The notes: generated by a model from the sequence alone, not told the origin. 64,000 nt of DNA from Salinicola aestuarinus (GCF_003206645.1 NZ_PZJP01000017.1:83304-147303); one strand, 5' to 3'; counted from the first letter of the stretch, positions 16,701-25,471 are shown. A program made the numbers and translations.

Positions 16701-17713
16701 CGCCGCGCTTCTCCCTCGTCCTGCATCTCGCTCGACGTGCTGTCTTCATCGAGCGACGTCTCTGCGGATGTCGGTTCCGTCGACGTGTCCGACGGCCCTG
16801 GCGTCGACTCACCGGCGTCGGTCGTCGCCGAGTCGGTCGGCGCGCCCTCTGACATCCCCTCTGCCCCATCCTGCGCGGGCGTCTCGGAGCGTGACGCGCC
16901 GTCTTCGGGCGGCGTGTCCTGCTGCCCGTTCGAGGCAGTCACGGCGGCGTTGTCGGCCGCCTCATCGTGCTCGCCGGAGGTGAGTTCGATCAGATGGGTC
17001 AGGTGATGGACGCCGATCTGCTCGGCTTCCAGCGCGCCGAGCAGCGTCTGTTGCCAAACTTCCTCGTCTCCGGCATCACGCACCGTGTCGAGATGACCGG
17101 CGCGGCCGAGCAGATCGATGAAGGCACGCACGCGGCGCGGGATATCCTCGCCGCGTTCGTCGAGCAGCACCCGGCTGTTCTCGGGGGCGCGGTCGCCGAG
17201 GCCACGCAGTGTCTCCAGCTGGTTGCGCACCAGATCGACCAGCTCGCGAGTCACGAAGGTCGCTTCCTGGTAGCGGCTGACGTCGGAGAGAGCGCGGTTG
17301 AGTCGGGTATAGATCAACGTATGCAGCAGCAACCACAGCTGTAGATACCAGAGCGCCAGCTCGTTGCGACTCTCCTGGCGCAGCTTGAGCGCCTCGAACA
17401 CCGGCTCGCGAGTGAACAGCGGCGGCTGCTCGAGCTCGGGGTCCGGCAACAGGGCGAAGAACCGCGATCCGGGCGCGATACCGGGATAGTCACCGGCCTC
17501 GAAGGCCTTGAGGCGCAGCCCCTGGCCGGCAAGAAAATCGCGCAGCGCTTCGCGCTCGGCCTCCTGGGCGTCGTCGATCAGCGCGCAGACATCGCGCTCG
17601 GAGAGTTGCCCCTCCCGTGCCGCCCGGCGCTTGCGCCCGCCGCTGGGCACGCGCTCGGCGGTGCGATAGCGCAGCAGGTAGGCGACGACTTCGCCCATTT
17701 CCATCATGTTCAT
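16697..17713 (-). CDS. MksE/JetB-like condensin accessory subunit
   Basis: 338 residues. Residues 1-240 are mainly helical with winged-helix-like character ('MGEVVAYLLRYRTAERV', 'ALWYLQLWLLLHTLIYTRLNR', 'ATFVTRELVDLVRNQLETLRGLGDR'). The last 90 or so residues are a low-complexity, strongly acidic Ser/Thr/Asp/Glu/Pro tail that looks disordered. The start ATG overlaps the stop of the upstream gene in ATGA, and its own stop overlaps the SMC-like ATG in the same way. I assign it as the MksE/JetB position subunit mostly from gene order and size; direct similarity cannot be verified here. Confidence 0.6.
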   Translation of the reverse strand: MNMMEMGEVVAYLLRYRTAERVPSGGRKRRAAREGQLSERDVCALIDDAQEAEREALRDFLAGQGLRLKAFEAGDYPGIAPGSRFFALLPDPELEQPPLFTREPVFEALKLRQESRNELALWYLQLWLLLHTLIYTRLNRALSDVSRYQEATFVTRELVDLVRNQLETLRGLGDRAPENSRVLLDERGEDIPRRVRAFIDLLGRAGHLDTVRDAGDEEVWQQTLLGALEAEQIGVHHLTHLIELTSGEHDEAADNAAVTASNGQQDTPPEDGASRSETPAQDGAEGMSEGAPTDSATTDAGESTPGPSDTSTEPTSAETSLDEDSTSSEMQDEGEARR

Positions 17714-19134
17714 GAGTCAACGTCCTGTGTCTCGACCGTCGCTGCCGCCTGTCGTCGCAGCGATGGGGTAACGGCGCCTTCGATCCGGCGGCCGTCGGGA
17801 AGTTCGATTGCAAAGGGAGTCTCGTCGATCCCCACACTCAGCGCGTCGCCGAGCAGCTGGGTATCGACGAAGGTATTCAGCAGCTGCGCCAGGCAGTCCT
17901 GGGCGTCGAAGTGGTGCCAGCCTTCGGCGATGGCATCGGGCAGAGACATCGGCGCACGGTCCACACGCTTTCGCAGCGACGGCCCGCGGGCGCGCAGAAA
18001 CCGCGCCAGCAGCGGATCGGCGGCGGGCCGGTCACGGGCCTCGTCAAACACCAGCGCGGCACCGCTGCGTTCGGCGCGCCGGGTCTCGACCAGCGGCGCC
18101 AGCGTTTCGGTGCGCGGCAGACTGATATCGGGCGTCAGCGGCATCATCCGCGCCACCACCGCCTCCTGCAGCCGCGCCGGCGGCGGCGCGACCAGCAGCT
18201 GATGGGCGAGCCCGGCGAAGTCGATCACGCCCATCGACTGGATGCGCCCCTCGGCGATATCCGACAGCAGCTCGGAGAGTCGACGCGACAGGTTCTCGAT
18301 GGCGTTGAGCACCCGGCCGATGGCACCGGAGAGCATGCGCAGATCCCACTCCTCGTCCGTTTGTCGCTCCGCCCACTGCTCGAAGTGATCGATCAGCGTC
18401 GGTGTCGACATCTGGGCACGGGCACTGAGCAGCGTGCTCTGAATGGTGCTCAGGGCATTATGGTAGTGGCGCTCGTTATCGAGCAGCGCGGCGAGCTTGC
18501 CCTCATGGGTCGGGTTCTCGCGCACCCGGCGTAGCTCCTGGGTCAGTGCGCGGATGGCCATCAGGATCTGCTGGGTGATATCGGGCACGCGGGCGTAGTC
18601 GCCGCGGGAGAGCGCGGCGACGACCTTGGCGGCGTCGTATTCGGAGTAGAGAAGATCCTCGACCTGGCTCGCCAGCGTCACTGCCTGACGGCCGCTGGGG
18701 GTCAGTCGCACCTGCCCGGTCTGACCCTGTTTTTCGATCAGCGCGGTACGCTTGGTACTGCGTCCGCCTCGCGCGGTGGACGAGGTCTCGGACATGTCGT
18801 CATCCAGCGCGGCGTCTCGCTCGCGATAGTGCACTTCGCTGGGCGTCGCGAGCAGGTTGACGACGAAACTGAGATCATCGGCGGGGAGGTCGGGATAGTC
18901 GCCGCGAAGCTGGGCGAGGCAGCGACGCTGCGTGACGAACGCGCTGTTGGTGGCAAAATCCACCTCCAGCAGATAGTCGAGCAGCAGACACCCCAGGTCC
19001 AGCCAGTAGCCATCGCGCAGGCCGCGACGCTGCTCCTGCGTGACCTGAACGAACGGCGATCCTGGCTCATGGGCGCTGTCGTGCAGGTCGAGCAGCCGGG
19101 TCGTTGCGGTGAGCAGCTTGTTCCAGGCGGTCAT
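17710..19134 (-). CDS. MksF/JetA-like kleisin subunit
   Basis: 474 residues from an ATG preceded by GGAG at 5 bp spacing; an upstream in-frame extension to 19206 is less likely. The N-terminal half looks helical with a winged-helix feel ('GYWLDLGCLLLDYLLEVDFATNSAFVTQRR', 'LIEKQGQTGQVRLTPSGRQAVTLASQ'). Middle helices ('ALTQELRRVRENPTHEGKLAALLDNERHYHNALSTI') suit a coiled neck-binding segment. The C-terminal part again looks like a small winged domain ('AIAEGWHHFDAQDCLAQLLNTF'). First-gene position and size match MksF/JetA (about 480 residues), the kleisin that bridges SMC heads. Function is inferred. Confidence 0.6.
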   Translation of the reverse strand: MTAWNKLLTATTRLLDLHDSAHEPGSPFVQVTQEQRRGLRDGYWLDLGCLLLDYLLEVDFATNSAFVTQRRCLAQLRGDYPDLPADDLSFVVNLLATPSEVHYRERDAALDDDMSETSSTARGGRSTKRTALIEKQGQTGQVRLTPSGRQAVTLASQVEDLLYSEYDAAKVVAALSRGDYARVPDITQQILMAIRALTQELRRVRENPTHEGKLAALLDNERHYHNALSTIQSTLLSARAQMSTPTLIDHFEQWAERQTDEEWDLRMLSGAIGRVLNAIENLSRRLSELLSDIAEGRIQSMGVIDFAGLAHQLLVAPPPARLQEAVVARMMPLTPDISLPRTETLAPLVETRRAERSGAALVFDEARDRPAADPLLARFLRARGPSLRKRVDRAPMSLPDAIAEGWHHFDAQDCLAQLLNTFVDTQLLGDALSVGIDETPFAIELPDGRRIEGAVTPSLRRQAAATVETQDVDS

Positions 19135-19352
19135 GGCGGCTCCGGAAGACGACGGAAAAACGCGGAAGCGCCCCGAGGCGGGTTTTGGTGTCGGCGGTTG
19201 CCGCACACCTCGCCGAGCTCGAGAGGCGCTTTTCGAAGCCGCGCATTATGCCAAGGTTACCGCTCCGGGTCATGGTGAGCCGTTTCCGTTCAGCCGCCGG
19301 GTGACTGCTATGGTGAGAGTGCCTCTCTACCCTCTGTCATCGGGAGTGAACC

Positions 19353-20339
19353 ATGCAATATCGTCGCCTCGGCCACACCGGACTCAAGGTGTCACCACTC
19401 TGTCTCGGCACCATGACCTACGGGTCGCCCGAGTGGCGAGACTGGGTACTCGACGAGCCACAGAGCCGGCCGTTCATCCAGCGTGCACTGGAGGCGGGGA
19501 TCAACTTCTTCGACACCGCCGACATGTACTCCGACGGCGCCTCTGAAGAGGTCGTCGGCCGCGCCCTCAACGATTTCGCCCGCCGCGAAGCGGTCGTCGT
19601 GGCGACCAAGGTCTATAACCCCACCGGCGCGAAGTCGCCCAACGAGCGCGGCCTCTCACGCAAGCACATCCATCACGCCATCGACGCCTCGCTGTCGCGT
19701 CTGGGGATGGACTACGTGGACCTTTATCAGACCCACCGCTGGGATTACGACACGCCGATCGAAGAGACGATGGAAGCGCTCCATGAGGTCGTGAAAGCCG
19801 GCAAGGCGCGCTACCTGGGCGCCTCCAGCATGTACGCCTGGCAGTTTGCCAAAGCGCAACACGTGGCCCGGAGCCACGGATGGACGCCCTTTTCCACGAT
19901 GCAGCCGATGGTCAACCTGATCTATCGAGAAGAGGAGCGAGAGATGATTCCCCAGTGCCGTGACCAGGGCGTCGGTGTGATCCCCTGGAGTCCACTCGCG
20001 CGCGGCATCCTGGCCGGCAGCAAGCCGGTGGGCGAGGAAGGCAGCACCACGCGGGCGAAGAGCGACGCGCAGATGCGCAACTGGAAACTCGGGGACGAGC
20101 GCGACGCGCCGGTGATCGATGCGCTCCACGGCGTCGCCGCGGCTCGGGGCGCTTCGTCGGCGCAGGTCGCGCTGGCGTGGCTGCTGCAGAAACCGGGCAT
20201 CACCGCGCCTATCGTCGGTGCCAGCAAGATGCGCCATCTCGACGAGGCACTCGCTGCGCTCGAGCTCACGCTGAGCGACGACGAGATCGCCACGCTGGAA
20301 GCGCCCTACGTGCCCCATGAGGTGGTGGGCTTCGCGTGA
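19353..20339 (+). CDS. Aldo/keto reductase
   Basis: 328 residues. This is a cytoplasmic NADPH-dependent oxidoreductase with a TIM-barrel fold. The catalytic tetrad is visible: Asp54 and Tyr59 in 'FFDTADMYSDG', Lys86 in 'VATKVY' and His128 in 'LYQTHRWD'. The C-terminal cofactor region is 'APIVGASKMRHLDEA'. It resembles the YajO/Tas-type open-chain reductases; the substrate is unknown. A ribosome site (CGGGAG) precedes the ATG. It is divergent from the condensin-like operon across a 218-bp gap. Confidence 0.9.
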   Translation: MQYRRLGHTGLKVSPLCLGTMTYGSPEWRDWVLDEPQSRPFIQRALEAGINFFDTADMYSDGASEEVVGRALNDFARREAVVVATKVYNPTGAKSPNERGLSRKHIHHAIDASLSRLGMDYVDLYQTHRWDYDTPIEETMEALHEVVKAGKARYLGASSMYAWQFAKAQHVARSHGWTPFSTMQPMVNLIYREEEREMIPQCRDQGVGVIPWSPLARGILAGSKPVGEEGSTTRAKSDAQMRNWKLGDERDAPVIDALHGVAAARGASSAQVALAWLLQKPGITAPIVGASKMRHLDEALAALELTLSDDEIATLEAPYVPHEVVGFA

Positions 20340-20394
20340 GCGCACTTGAGCCTCGCCCACCCGCGTGACCGCCAACCTCCCCTCGGAGACCGTC

Positions 20395-20739
20395 ATGACA
20401 TCTCTCGCGCAACGTCCCTGTACCCCGTGCCGCGGCGACGCATCCGCACTCGACGACGCCGAGATCGCGCACCTTGCCGCCGAGCTGCCCAAGTGGCGGA
20501 TCGTCGAGCGCGATGGCATCATGCGTCTGGAGCGAACGTTCGCTTTCCCCGACTTCGCGAAGGCCCTGGCCTTCACACTCACCGTCGGAGAGCTTGCCGA
20601 ATCGCAGGGCCATCACCCGGCGATCCTCACCGAGTGGGGACGAACGACGGTAAGCTGGTGGACGCACCGTATTCGAGGACTCCACGCCAACGATTTCATC
20701 ATGGCCGCCCGAACCGACGAGGCCCTCGCGCCCGAGTGA
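20395..20739 (+). CDS. phhB: Pterin-4a-carbinolamine dehydratase
   Basis: 114 residues. The enzyme dehydrates 4a-hydroxy-tetrahydropterin formed by aromatic amino acid hydroxylases. The family signature is clear: '[27 protein letters not shown]' (catalytic His73-His74-Pro75) and '[21 protein letters not shown]' (His91, Asp100). GGAG six bases before ATG 20395 sets the start; an in-frame GTG 30 bp upstream is less likely. An aromatic aminotransferase follows 48 bp downstream, as in the Pseudomonas phh operon, but no phhA hydroxylase is beside it. Confidence 0.93.
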   Translation: MTSLAQRPCTPCRGDASALDDAEIAHLAAELPKWRIVERDGIMRLERTFAFPDFAKALAFTLTVGELAESQGHHPAILTEWGRTTVSWWTHRIRGLHANDFIMAARTDEALAPE

Positions 20740-20787
20740 AGTCGCGAGAGCCCCGGTCAGCCTCGGCGAGCCAGGTTAAGGAACCCC

Positions 20788-21978
20788 ATGTTTGAGAAGA
20801 TCGAGCGCGTCCCCGGAGACGCCATCCTCGGCCTGATCGAGGCCTACAATCAGGACCCCAACCCGCAGAAGGTCGACCTCGGCGTCGGCGTCTATCGTGA
20901 CGTCAACGGTCATACCCCGATCATGCAGGCGGTGAAGCAGGCGGAAGCGCACCTTCTCGAGACCGAAGCGACCAAGAGCTATATCGGCTCCCATGGCGAT
21001 CCGCGCTACGGTCGCGTCGTCGCCGATCTGGTGCTCGGCACCGGCTCTGCGGTCATCGCTGCCAACCGCGTCAGCGTGACCCAGGCGCCGGGCGGCACCG
21101 GCGCCCTTCGCCTGGCCGCGGACTTCATCAAGTCCAATCTACCGGGCAAGAGCCTGTGGCTCTCCGACCCGACGTGGCCGAACCATCTGGGGATCTTCGA
21201 AGCGGCGGGTATCGCGATGCACCGCTATCCGTATGTCAGCGCCGACAACCAGCTCGACTTCGACGGCATGCTGGCAACGCTGAAGACGATCCCTGAAGGG
21301 GACGTGGTCCTGCTTCACGCCTGCTGTCACAACCCCTCCGGCTTCGACCTGAACCAGGATCAGTGGCACCAGGTACTGGAAGTGGTCAAGTCACGCGGGC
21401 TGCTGCCGCTGGTCGACTTCGCCTATCAGGGCTTTGGCGACGGCCTCGAACCCGATGCATTTGGCGTACGCCTGATGGCGGAGAACCTCGACGAGGTGCT
21501 GATCACCAGCTCCTGCTCGAAGAACTTCGGTCTTTATCGCGAGCGTACCGGCGGGCTGATGGTGATCGCCAGGAACGCCGAGCAGATGGAGAACGTACGC
21601 TCGCAGATGGCGATCGTCGCGAGGGAGAACTACTCCAATCCGCCCTCTCACGGTGCTGCCGTGGTCACAGAGATCCTCGAGTCGGCGGAGCTCGCCAGCG
21701 TCTGGCGCGCAGAGCTCACCGAGATGTGCGCACGCATCAACGGCCTGCGTACCGATCTGGTCGAGTCGCTCAAGCCCTACGGCCTGGATCAGCGTTTCGC
21801 CCACGTCGCCCAGCAGCGCGGCATGTTCTCCTACACCGGTCTCACGACCGCTCAGGTCAAACGCCTGCGCGAGGAGTACAGCATCTACATGGTCGGCTCC
21901 GGACGCGCCAACGTGGCCGGCTTCACCGGCGAGAACCTGCCCTATGTCGCCAAGGCGATCGCCGCCGTCGTCGACTAA
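20788..21978 (+). CDS. tyrB: Aromatic amino acid aminotransferase (TyrB/PhhC, class I PLP)
   Basis: 396 residues, full length. It transaminates tyrosine and phenylalanine (and often aspartate) with 2-oxoglutarate. The PLP lysine is Lys245 in 'SSCSKNFGLYRERTG'. 'HACCHNPSGFD' holds the Asn that contacts PLP, 'VDFAYQGFGDG' the pyridine-N Asp, and a conserved substrate Arg is found in the C-terminal 'VGSGRANVAG'. Position after phhB suggests a role in aromatic amino acid turnover. A strong terminator follows. Confidence 0.92.
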   Translation: MFEKIERVPGDAILGLIEAYNQDPNPQKVDLGVGVYRDVNGHTPIMQAVKQAEAHLLETEATKSYIGSHGDPRYGRVVADLVLGTGSAVIAANRVSVTQAPGGTGALRLAADFIKSNLPGKSLWLSDPTWPNHLGIFEAAGIAMHRYPYVSADNQLDFDGMLATLKTIPEGDVVLLHACCHNPSGFDLNQDQWHQVLEVVKSRGLLPLVDFAYQGFGDGLEPDAFGVRLMAENLDEVLITSSCSKNFGLYRERTGGLMVIARNAEQMENVRSQMAIVARENYSNPPSHGAAVVTEILESAELASVWRAELTEMCARINGLRTDLVESLKPYGLDQRFAHVAQQRGMFSYTGLTTAQVKRLREEYSIYMVGSGRANVAGFTGENLPYVAKAIAAVVD

Positions 21979-22012
21979 GCCCGCGTGACGCATGCCGGCA
22001 CGCCCGGCCACG

Positions 22013-22039
22013 AAAGCCCCGCCTTGGCGGGGCTTTTTT
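22013..22039 (+). terminator. Rho-independent terminator after aromatic aminotransferase
   Basis: AAAGCCCCGCC, a two-base loop and GGCGGGGC, then a run of six T. It ends the phhB-tyrB unit. Confidence 0.92.
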
Positions 22040-22085
22040 CGTCTATCGGTTGGTGACGCTTGCGGGTCGACCGGCAGGCTGGTGC

Positions 22086-22511
22086 TCAGGGCGTGAGCGT
22101 CTGCGACCCCACCGCCTGCTCGAAGCGCTCTCGCGTCACGCCGCCGGCCTGGTCATCGTTGAGCTGGCGAAAGAGCGTCTCCTGTTCGGCGCTGAGCGCC
22201 TCCTGCTCATCAATGACGCCGTCACCGTCGACATCGAGCTGATCGAAGCTCAGAGCGTTGGGCCGCTGATCGACCGGCGTCTGCGCACCGCCGTCGGTAA
22301 AACCGGCGTTCTCCCGACCCACGCCACCGGCGCGCTCGATAGAGTCGTGATCGACCTGAGAGGCGTTGGCCGGCGCCTCGACTTCACCGTCGCTCTCGTG
22401 CACCTGGAGGCCGGAATCCGGATTGTCGGGCGCCTCCTGGGCACTGACGGGCAGCACCAGGGTCAGGCCCAGCGCGCAGAGCATTAGACGAAAGGCATTG
22501 GGGTTAGTCAT
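22086..22511 (-). CDS. Secreted EF-hand protein
   Basis: 141 residues. A signal peptide ends at about 'PVSAQ'. The mature protein is acidic with one canonical 12-residue EF-hand loop, DVDGDGVIDEQE at residues 93-104, with Asp/Asp/Asp/Asp/Glu at positions 1, 3, 5, 9 and 12. A second, degenerate hand may follow ('QLNDDQAGGVTRERFEQA'). It likely binds Ca2+ in the periplasm. GGAG eight bases before ATG 22511 selects this start over the longer frame. The role is unknown. Confidence 0.85.
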   Translation of the reverse strand: MTNPNAFRLMLCALGLTLVLPVSAQEAPDNPDSGLQVHESDGEVEAPANASQVDHDSIERAGGVGRENAGFTDGGAQTPVDQRPNALSFDQLDVDGDGVIDEQEALSAEQETLFRQLNDDQAGGVTRERFEQAVGSQTLTP

Positions 22512-22594
22512 GCAGCTTCTCCAAGATCGGTCGAGCATTGGACCGAGGCTTGAGACAAACATTCCCTGACACCCTCACATCGCCGCGACTCGTT

Positions 22595-23407
22595 CTACTG
22601 ATCCCAGACGGGGGCGAAATCCGGGTTGGCAACGCGCTCGCCGCGATCGAGGCCATCGATCTCCCGCATCTCCTCATCGCTGAGGCGAATGTCGAGGGCC
22701 GCGAGATTGGCCTTCTGATGCTCGGCTTTCGTCGACGAGGGAATCACGATGATGTCACGCGCGACGATCCAGGCGAGCGCAATCTGCGCGGGTGTGGCGT
22801 CATGCGCGTCGGCAATACGCTTGAGCGTGGCGTCTTCCATGACGCGCCCCACCGCCAACGGCATGTAGGCGGTAACCTCGATGCCTTTGGCCTGACAGTG
22901 CTCGACCAGCTGACGGTTGGCGAGAAACGGATGTACCTCGATCTGGTTGGTGATGATCTGATCACCGCCCGGTAGCGCCAAGGCTTCGTCGATCTGCGCG
23001 ATGGTGAAGTTAGAGACGCCGATATGACGGGTCAACCCGCGCCGGCGACACTGGGCCAGCGCCTCGAGATAGTCCGCCATCGGCACCTGCGCATCCGGCG
23101 ACGGCCAGTGAATCAAGACGAGATCGAGCCACTCGACGCCGAAATTCTCGAGGCTCTGCTCGACGCTTGCGGTCAGCGCCTCCGGCTCCAGCTGGTCCCA
23201 CCAGATCTTGGTGGTGAGGAAGAGTTCGCTGCGGTCGAGACCGCTCTGCTGGATCGCCTTGCCCACGGCGGTCTCGTTGCCGTACATCTTGGCGCTGTCG
23301 AGATGGCGGTAGCCGAGTTCCAGCGCTGACGTGACGGAATCGATCACCGCCTGTTCCTTGAGACGATAGGTCCCCAAACCCGGCTGGGGCAGAATGTGAT
23401 CACGCAT
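22595..23407 (-). CDS. dkgB: Aldo/keto reductase, 2,5-diketo-gluconate reductase B type
   Basis: 270 residues. The catalytic tetrad is Asp37 and Tyr42 ('RHLDSAKMYGNE'), Lys67 ('LTTKIWW') and His100 ('LVLIHWPSP'). 'IGVSNFTIAQID' and the C-terminal 'IIVIPSSTKAEHQKAN' cofactor segment match DkgB-type reductases acting on small dicarbonyls such as methylglyoxal. AGGAG six bases before the ATG supports the start. It lies 83 bp from the EF-hand gene on the same strand. Confidence 0.88.
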   Translation of the reverse strand: MRDHILPQPGLGTYRLKEQAVIDSVTSALELGYRHLDSAKMYGNETAVGKAIQQSGLDRSELFLTTKIWWDQLEPEALTASVEQSLENFGVEWLDLVLIHWPSPDAQVPMADYLEALAQCRRRGLTRHIGVSNFTIAQIDEALALPGGDQIITNQIEVHPFLANRQLVEHCQAKGIEVTAYMPLAVGRVMEDATLKRIADAHDATPAQIALAWIVARDIIVIPSSTKAEHQKANLAALDIRLSDEEMREIDGLDRGERVANPDFAPVWDQ

Positions 23408-23524
23408 GACTGACTCCTCTTCGATGGCCTGTTGATGACGATGAAACGCGCAACCCGGGTGGGCGACGGGCGGCGCTCTCCCCCCATGCTAGACTTCAGC
23501 GTGAATTCTCGCCCGGATCTCGGC

Positions 23525-24667
23525 ATGCCAAAGGCTTACGACGCCTCGCCCTCGACGACGCCCCGCTCGCCCCACCACGCACACGTGGTACTCGTCGGCA
23601 GCGGCGCGACCCACTTCTACGTGGCAGCCCAGTGCGCCCGGCTGACGCGTGCCGGCGCCCGCGTCACCCTGGTCACGCGTGAGCCGTTTGCCTTCCCCGA
23701 TTGGCTCGGCGGGATGCTGGGCGGTGAGTGGCAACGCAACGACGTACTGCTCGATCCGGCGCATATCGAACGCCATGGGGGTGAGTTTCGTCGCGCCGAG
23801 GTGACGCGAATCGATCTCGAGGGGCATCGACTCACCCTCGATGACGGGAGCCAGCTCGACTACGACTGGCTGTCGCTGGATCGACCGGCAAGGGTCGACC
23901 CCCAGACCGTGCCGGGTTTCTACACGGCTCAGGCCGTCCACGATACCCGCGTCGAGTCGCTCTGGGGTCTGCGGCAGGTGCTGGAAACACACCTCGCCGA
24001 CGCCGAGGCGACGCTACCCAACGTCGTCGTCCTCGGCGGTGGCCCCCCCGGCGTCGAGTACGCCGCCAATCTGCTTGCCCTGGGGGAGCGCTACGGTCGC
24101 CGCCTGCCGGTGGCACTGATCGAGACCCACCGTCGGGCGCTGCCCGGCGCGTGCGACCGCGCCAATCGCTGGCTGGCGCGTCGGCTCGACCAGCGTGGCC
24201 TGCAGCTCGAGCTGGTCGCCAACGTCACGCGTTATGAAGACGGCCAACTGGTGCTCGACGATGGCAGCTGGGTTGCCGCCGATCGCCTGCTGGTCGTTGA
24301 TTCTCACCGTCACGCCCCTCAGACCCTCACGCCAACCGGGGACGAGCCGTCTTTCGGCGAACGGGCGTCGCCGCGCGACCCGGCGGTTCATGATCGCCTC
24401 GTTACCGGCGACGATTCCGACGAGGCGCTCCCGCTGCCGGCCCGGGAACGCGCGGCACTGCTCATTGACCGGCTGCAAAACGCGCTGGCCGACGGCGCTC
24501 CCGACGCCCCCCGCTCGCCTGCCAGCGCCCGCTGGCAGGCGCTCAACCTGGGGGACCTGCGCGACATCGCTTGGCGCGGCAGGCTATGGTGCCGCGGCCG
24601 CTGGGTGCGTCGACTCAAGCACCGACGAGATCGCGCCGAGGTGGATCACTTCCGCGGCGGAGGTTGA
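23525..24667 (+). CDS. FAD/NAD(P)-dependent pyridine nucleotide-disulfide-type oxidoreductase
   Basis: About 380 residues from the ATG at 23525; ATGs further upstream at 23432 and 23486 are possible and no start has a strong ribosome site. The N-terminal FAD-binding segment is 'HVVLVGSGATHFYVAAQ', and the second dinucleotide fold is 'NVVVLGGGPPGVEYAANLLALG'. The pattern resembles NDH-2-like domains, including those fused to SelD. The expected FAD-binding 'T..GD' segment near the C-terminus is not obvious, and the last 100 residues look divergent. It is therefore an NDH-2-like flavoprotein of unknown substrate, and possibly degenerate. Confidence 0.65.
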   Translation: MPKAYDASPSTTPRSPHHAHVVLVGSGATHFYVAAQCARLTRAGARVTLVTREPFAFPDWLGGMLGGEWQRNDVLLDPAHIERHGGEFRRAEVTRIDLEGHRLTLDDGSQLDYDWLSLDRPARVDPQTVPGFYTAQAVHDTRVESLWGLRQVLETHLADAEATLPNVVVLGGGPPGVEYAANLLALGERYGRRLPVALIETHRRALPGACDRANRWLARRLDQRGLQLELVANVTRYEDGQLVLDDGSWVAADRLLVVDSHRHAPQTLTPTGDEPSFGERASPRDPAVHDRLVTGDDSDEALPLPARERAALLIDRLQNALADGAPDAPRSPASARWQALNLGDLRDIAWRGRLWCRGRWVRRLKHRRDRAEVDHFRGGG

Positions 24668-24754
24668 GCCTCACCCTCGGGGAACCGTGCCGGGACGAGG
24701 CGCTCGCCTCAGGTTACGTCTCGCCGGCCTAGGCTTCTCCCACCATTCAAACGA

Positions 24755-24779
24755 CGATCCCGGCCTTGAGCCGGGATCG
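24755..24779. terminator. Intergenic hairpin between convergent genes
   Basis: CGATCCCGGC at 24755-24764, a 5-base loop, and a perfect 10-bp complement at 24770-24779. There is no T-run on either side, so it may be a weak bidirectional terminator or a REP-like palindrome. Confidence 0.45.
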
Positions 24780-24822
24780 CAGGTCGACAGCGCCGGGTGA
24801 TGGCACTGATGTCGGCTAGCCG

Positions 24823-25401
24823 TTACTGTCGGATACCTTCCAGTACGACGTAGAGATCAACGCTGTGCATCGCGTCGGGGAAGTCGCTCATGTCGATATC
24901 GAAGTCGGCGAGATCGAGCGTGGTTTCCGCTTCGAAGCCCTGACGGTAGCCGCCCCAGGGATCATCACCGCCGCCGATGTGATCGACATCGAAGGTGACC
25001 GAGCGGGTGACGCCGTGCAGTGTCAGGTCACCGGTCATTTCGCCCTCTTCACCGTCCTCGTCGATCGCGAAGCTGGTGGACTCGAACGTCGCCTGTGGGT
25101 ACTCGCTAGCGTTCAGAAAATCGCCACTCAGCAGATGCTTGTTGCGCTCGGCGTGGTGGGTGTCGAGGCTATCCACGTCGACCGTCATGTTGACGCTGGC
25201 GTCTTCCGGCGCCTCCGGGTCGTAGCTGAAGCTGCCGTCGAACTGTTTGAAATCTCCCAGGATGTAGGAGTAGCCGAGGTGGCTGATCTTGAACTGAACG
25301 AAGGCGTGCTGGCCCTCTGCGTCGACCTGGTAGTCGGCGGCCTGCACCACGGAGAGCGGCAGCGCAGCAATCAACGCGGCGAGAGCGGTTTTCTTCAACA
25401 T
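24823..25401 (-). CDS. YceI-family periplasmic protein
   Basis: 192 residues. A signal peptide ends at about 'VVQAA'. The mature part is the YceI lipocalin-like barrel: 'HAFVQFKISHLGYSYILGDFKQFDGSFSYDPE', 'SLDTHHAERNKHLLSGDFLNASEYPQATFES', 'GDLTLHGVTRSVTFDV', with the usual length. Family members bind isoprenoid quinones or amphiphilic molecules. AAGGAG with 7 bp spacing supports the ATG. A cytochrome b561 gene lies directly upstream on the same strand, the common cybB-yceI pairing. Confidence 0.92.
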   Translation of the reverse strand: MLKKTALAALIAALPLSVVQAADYQVDAEGQHAFVQFKISHLGYSYILGDFKQFDGSFSYDPEAPEDASVNMTVDVDSLDTHHAERNKHLLSGDFLNASEYPQATFESTSFAIDEDGEEGEMTGDLTLHGVTRSVTFDVDHIGGGDDPWGGYRQGFEAETTLDLADFDIDMSDFPDAMHSVDLYVVLEGIRQ

Positions 25402-25442
25402 GGTCTTACTCCTTGAATGACGGTGTCACGAGCGTTGCAGTC

Positions 25443-25471
25443 CGCGCGGCGGGGTTCTTCTTCGCCGCGCG
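25443..25471. terminator. Hairpin between cytochrome b561 and yceI
   Basis: A perfect 9-bp stem (CGCGCGGCG at 25443-25451 with CGCCGCGCG at 25463-25471) around an 11-base loop. It lies in the 77-bp gap of the cybB-yceI pair and could attenuate or stabilise the transcript. There is no T-run. Confidence 0.4.
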
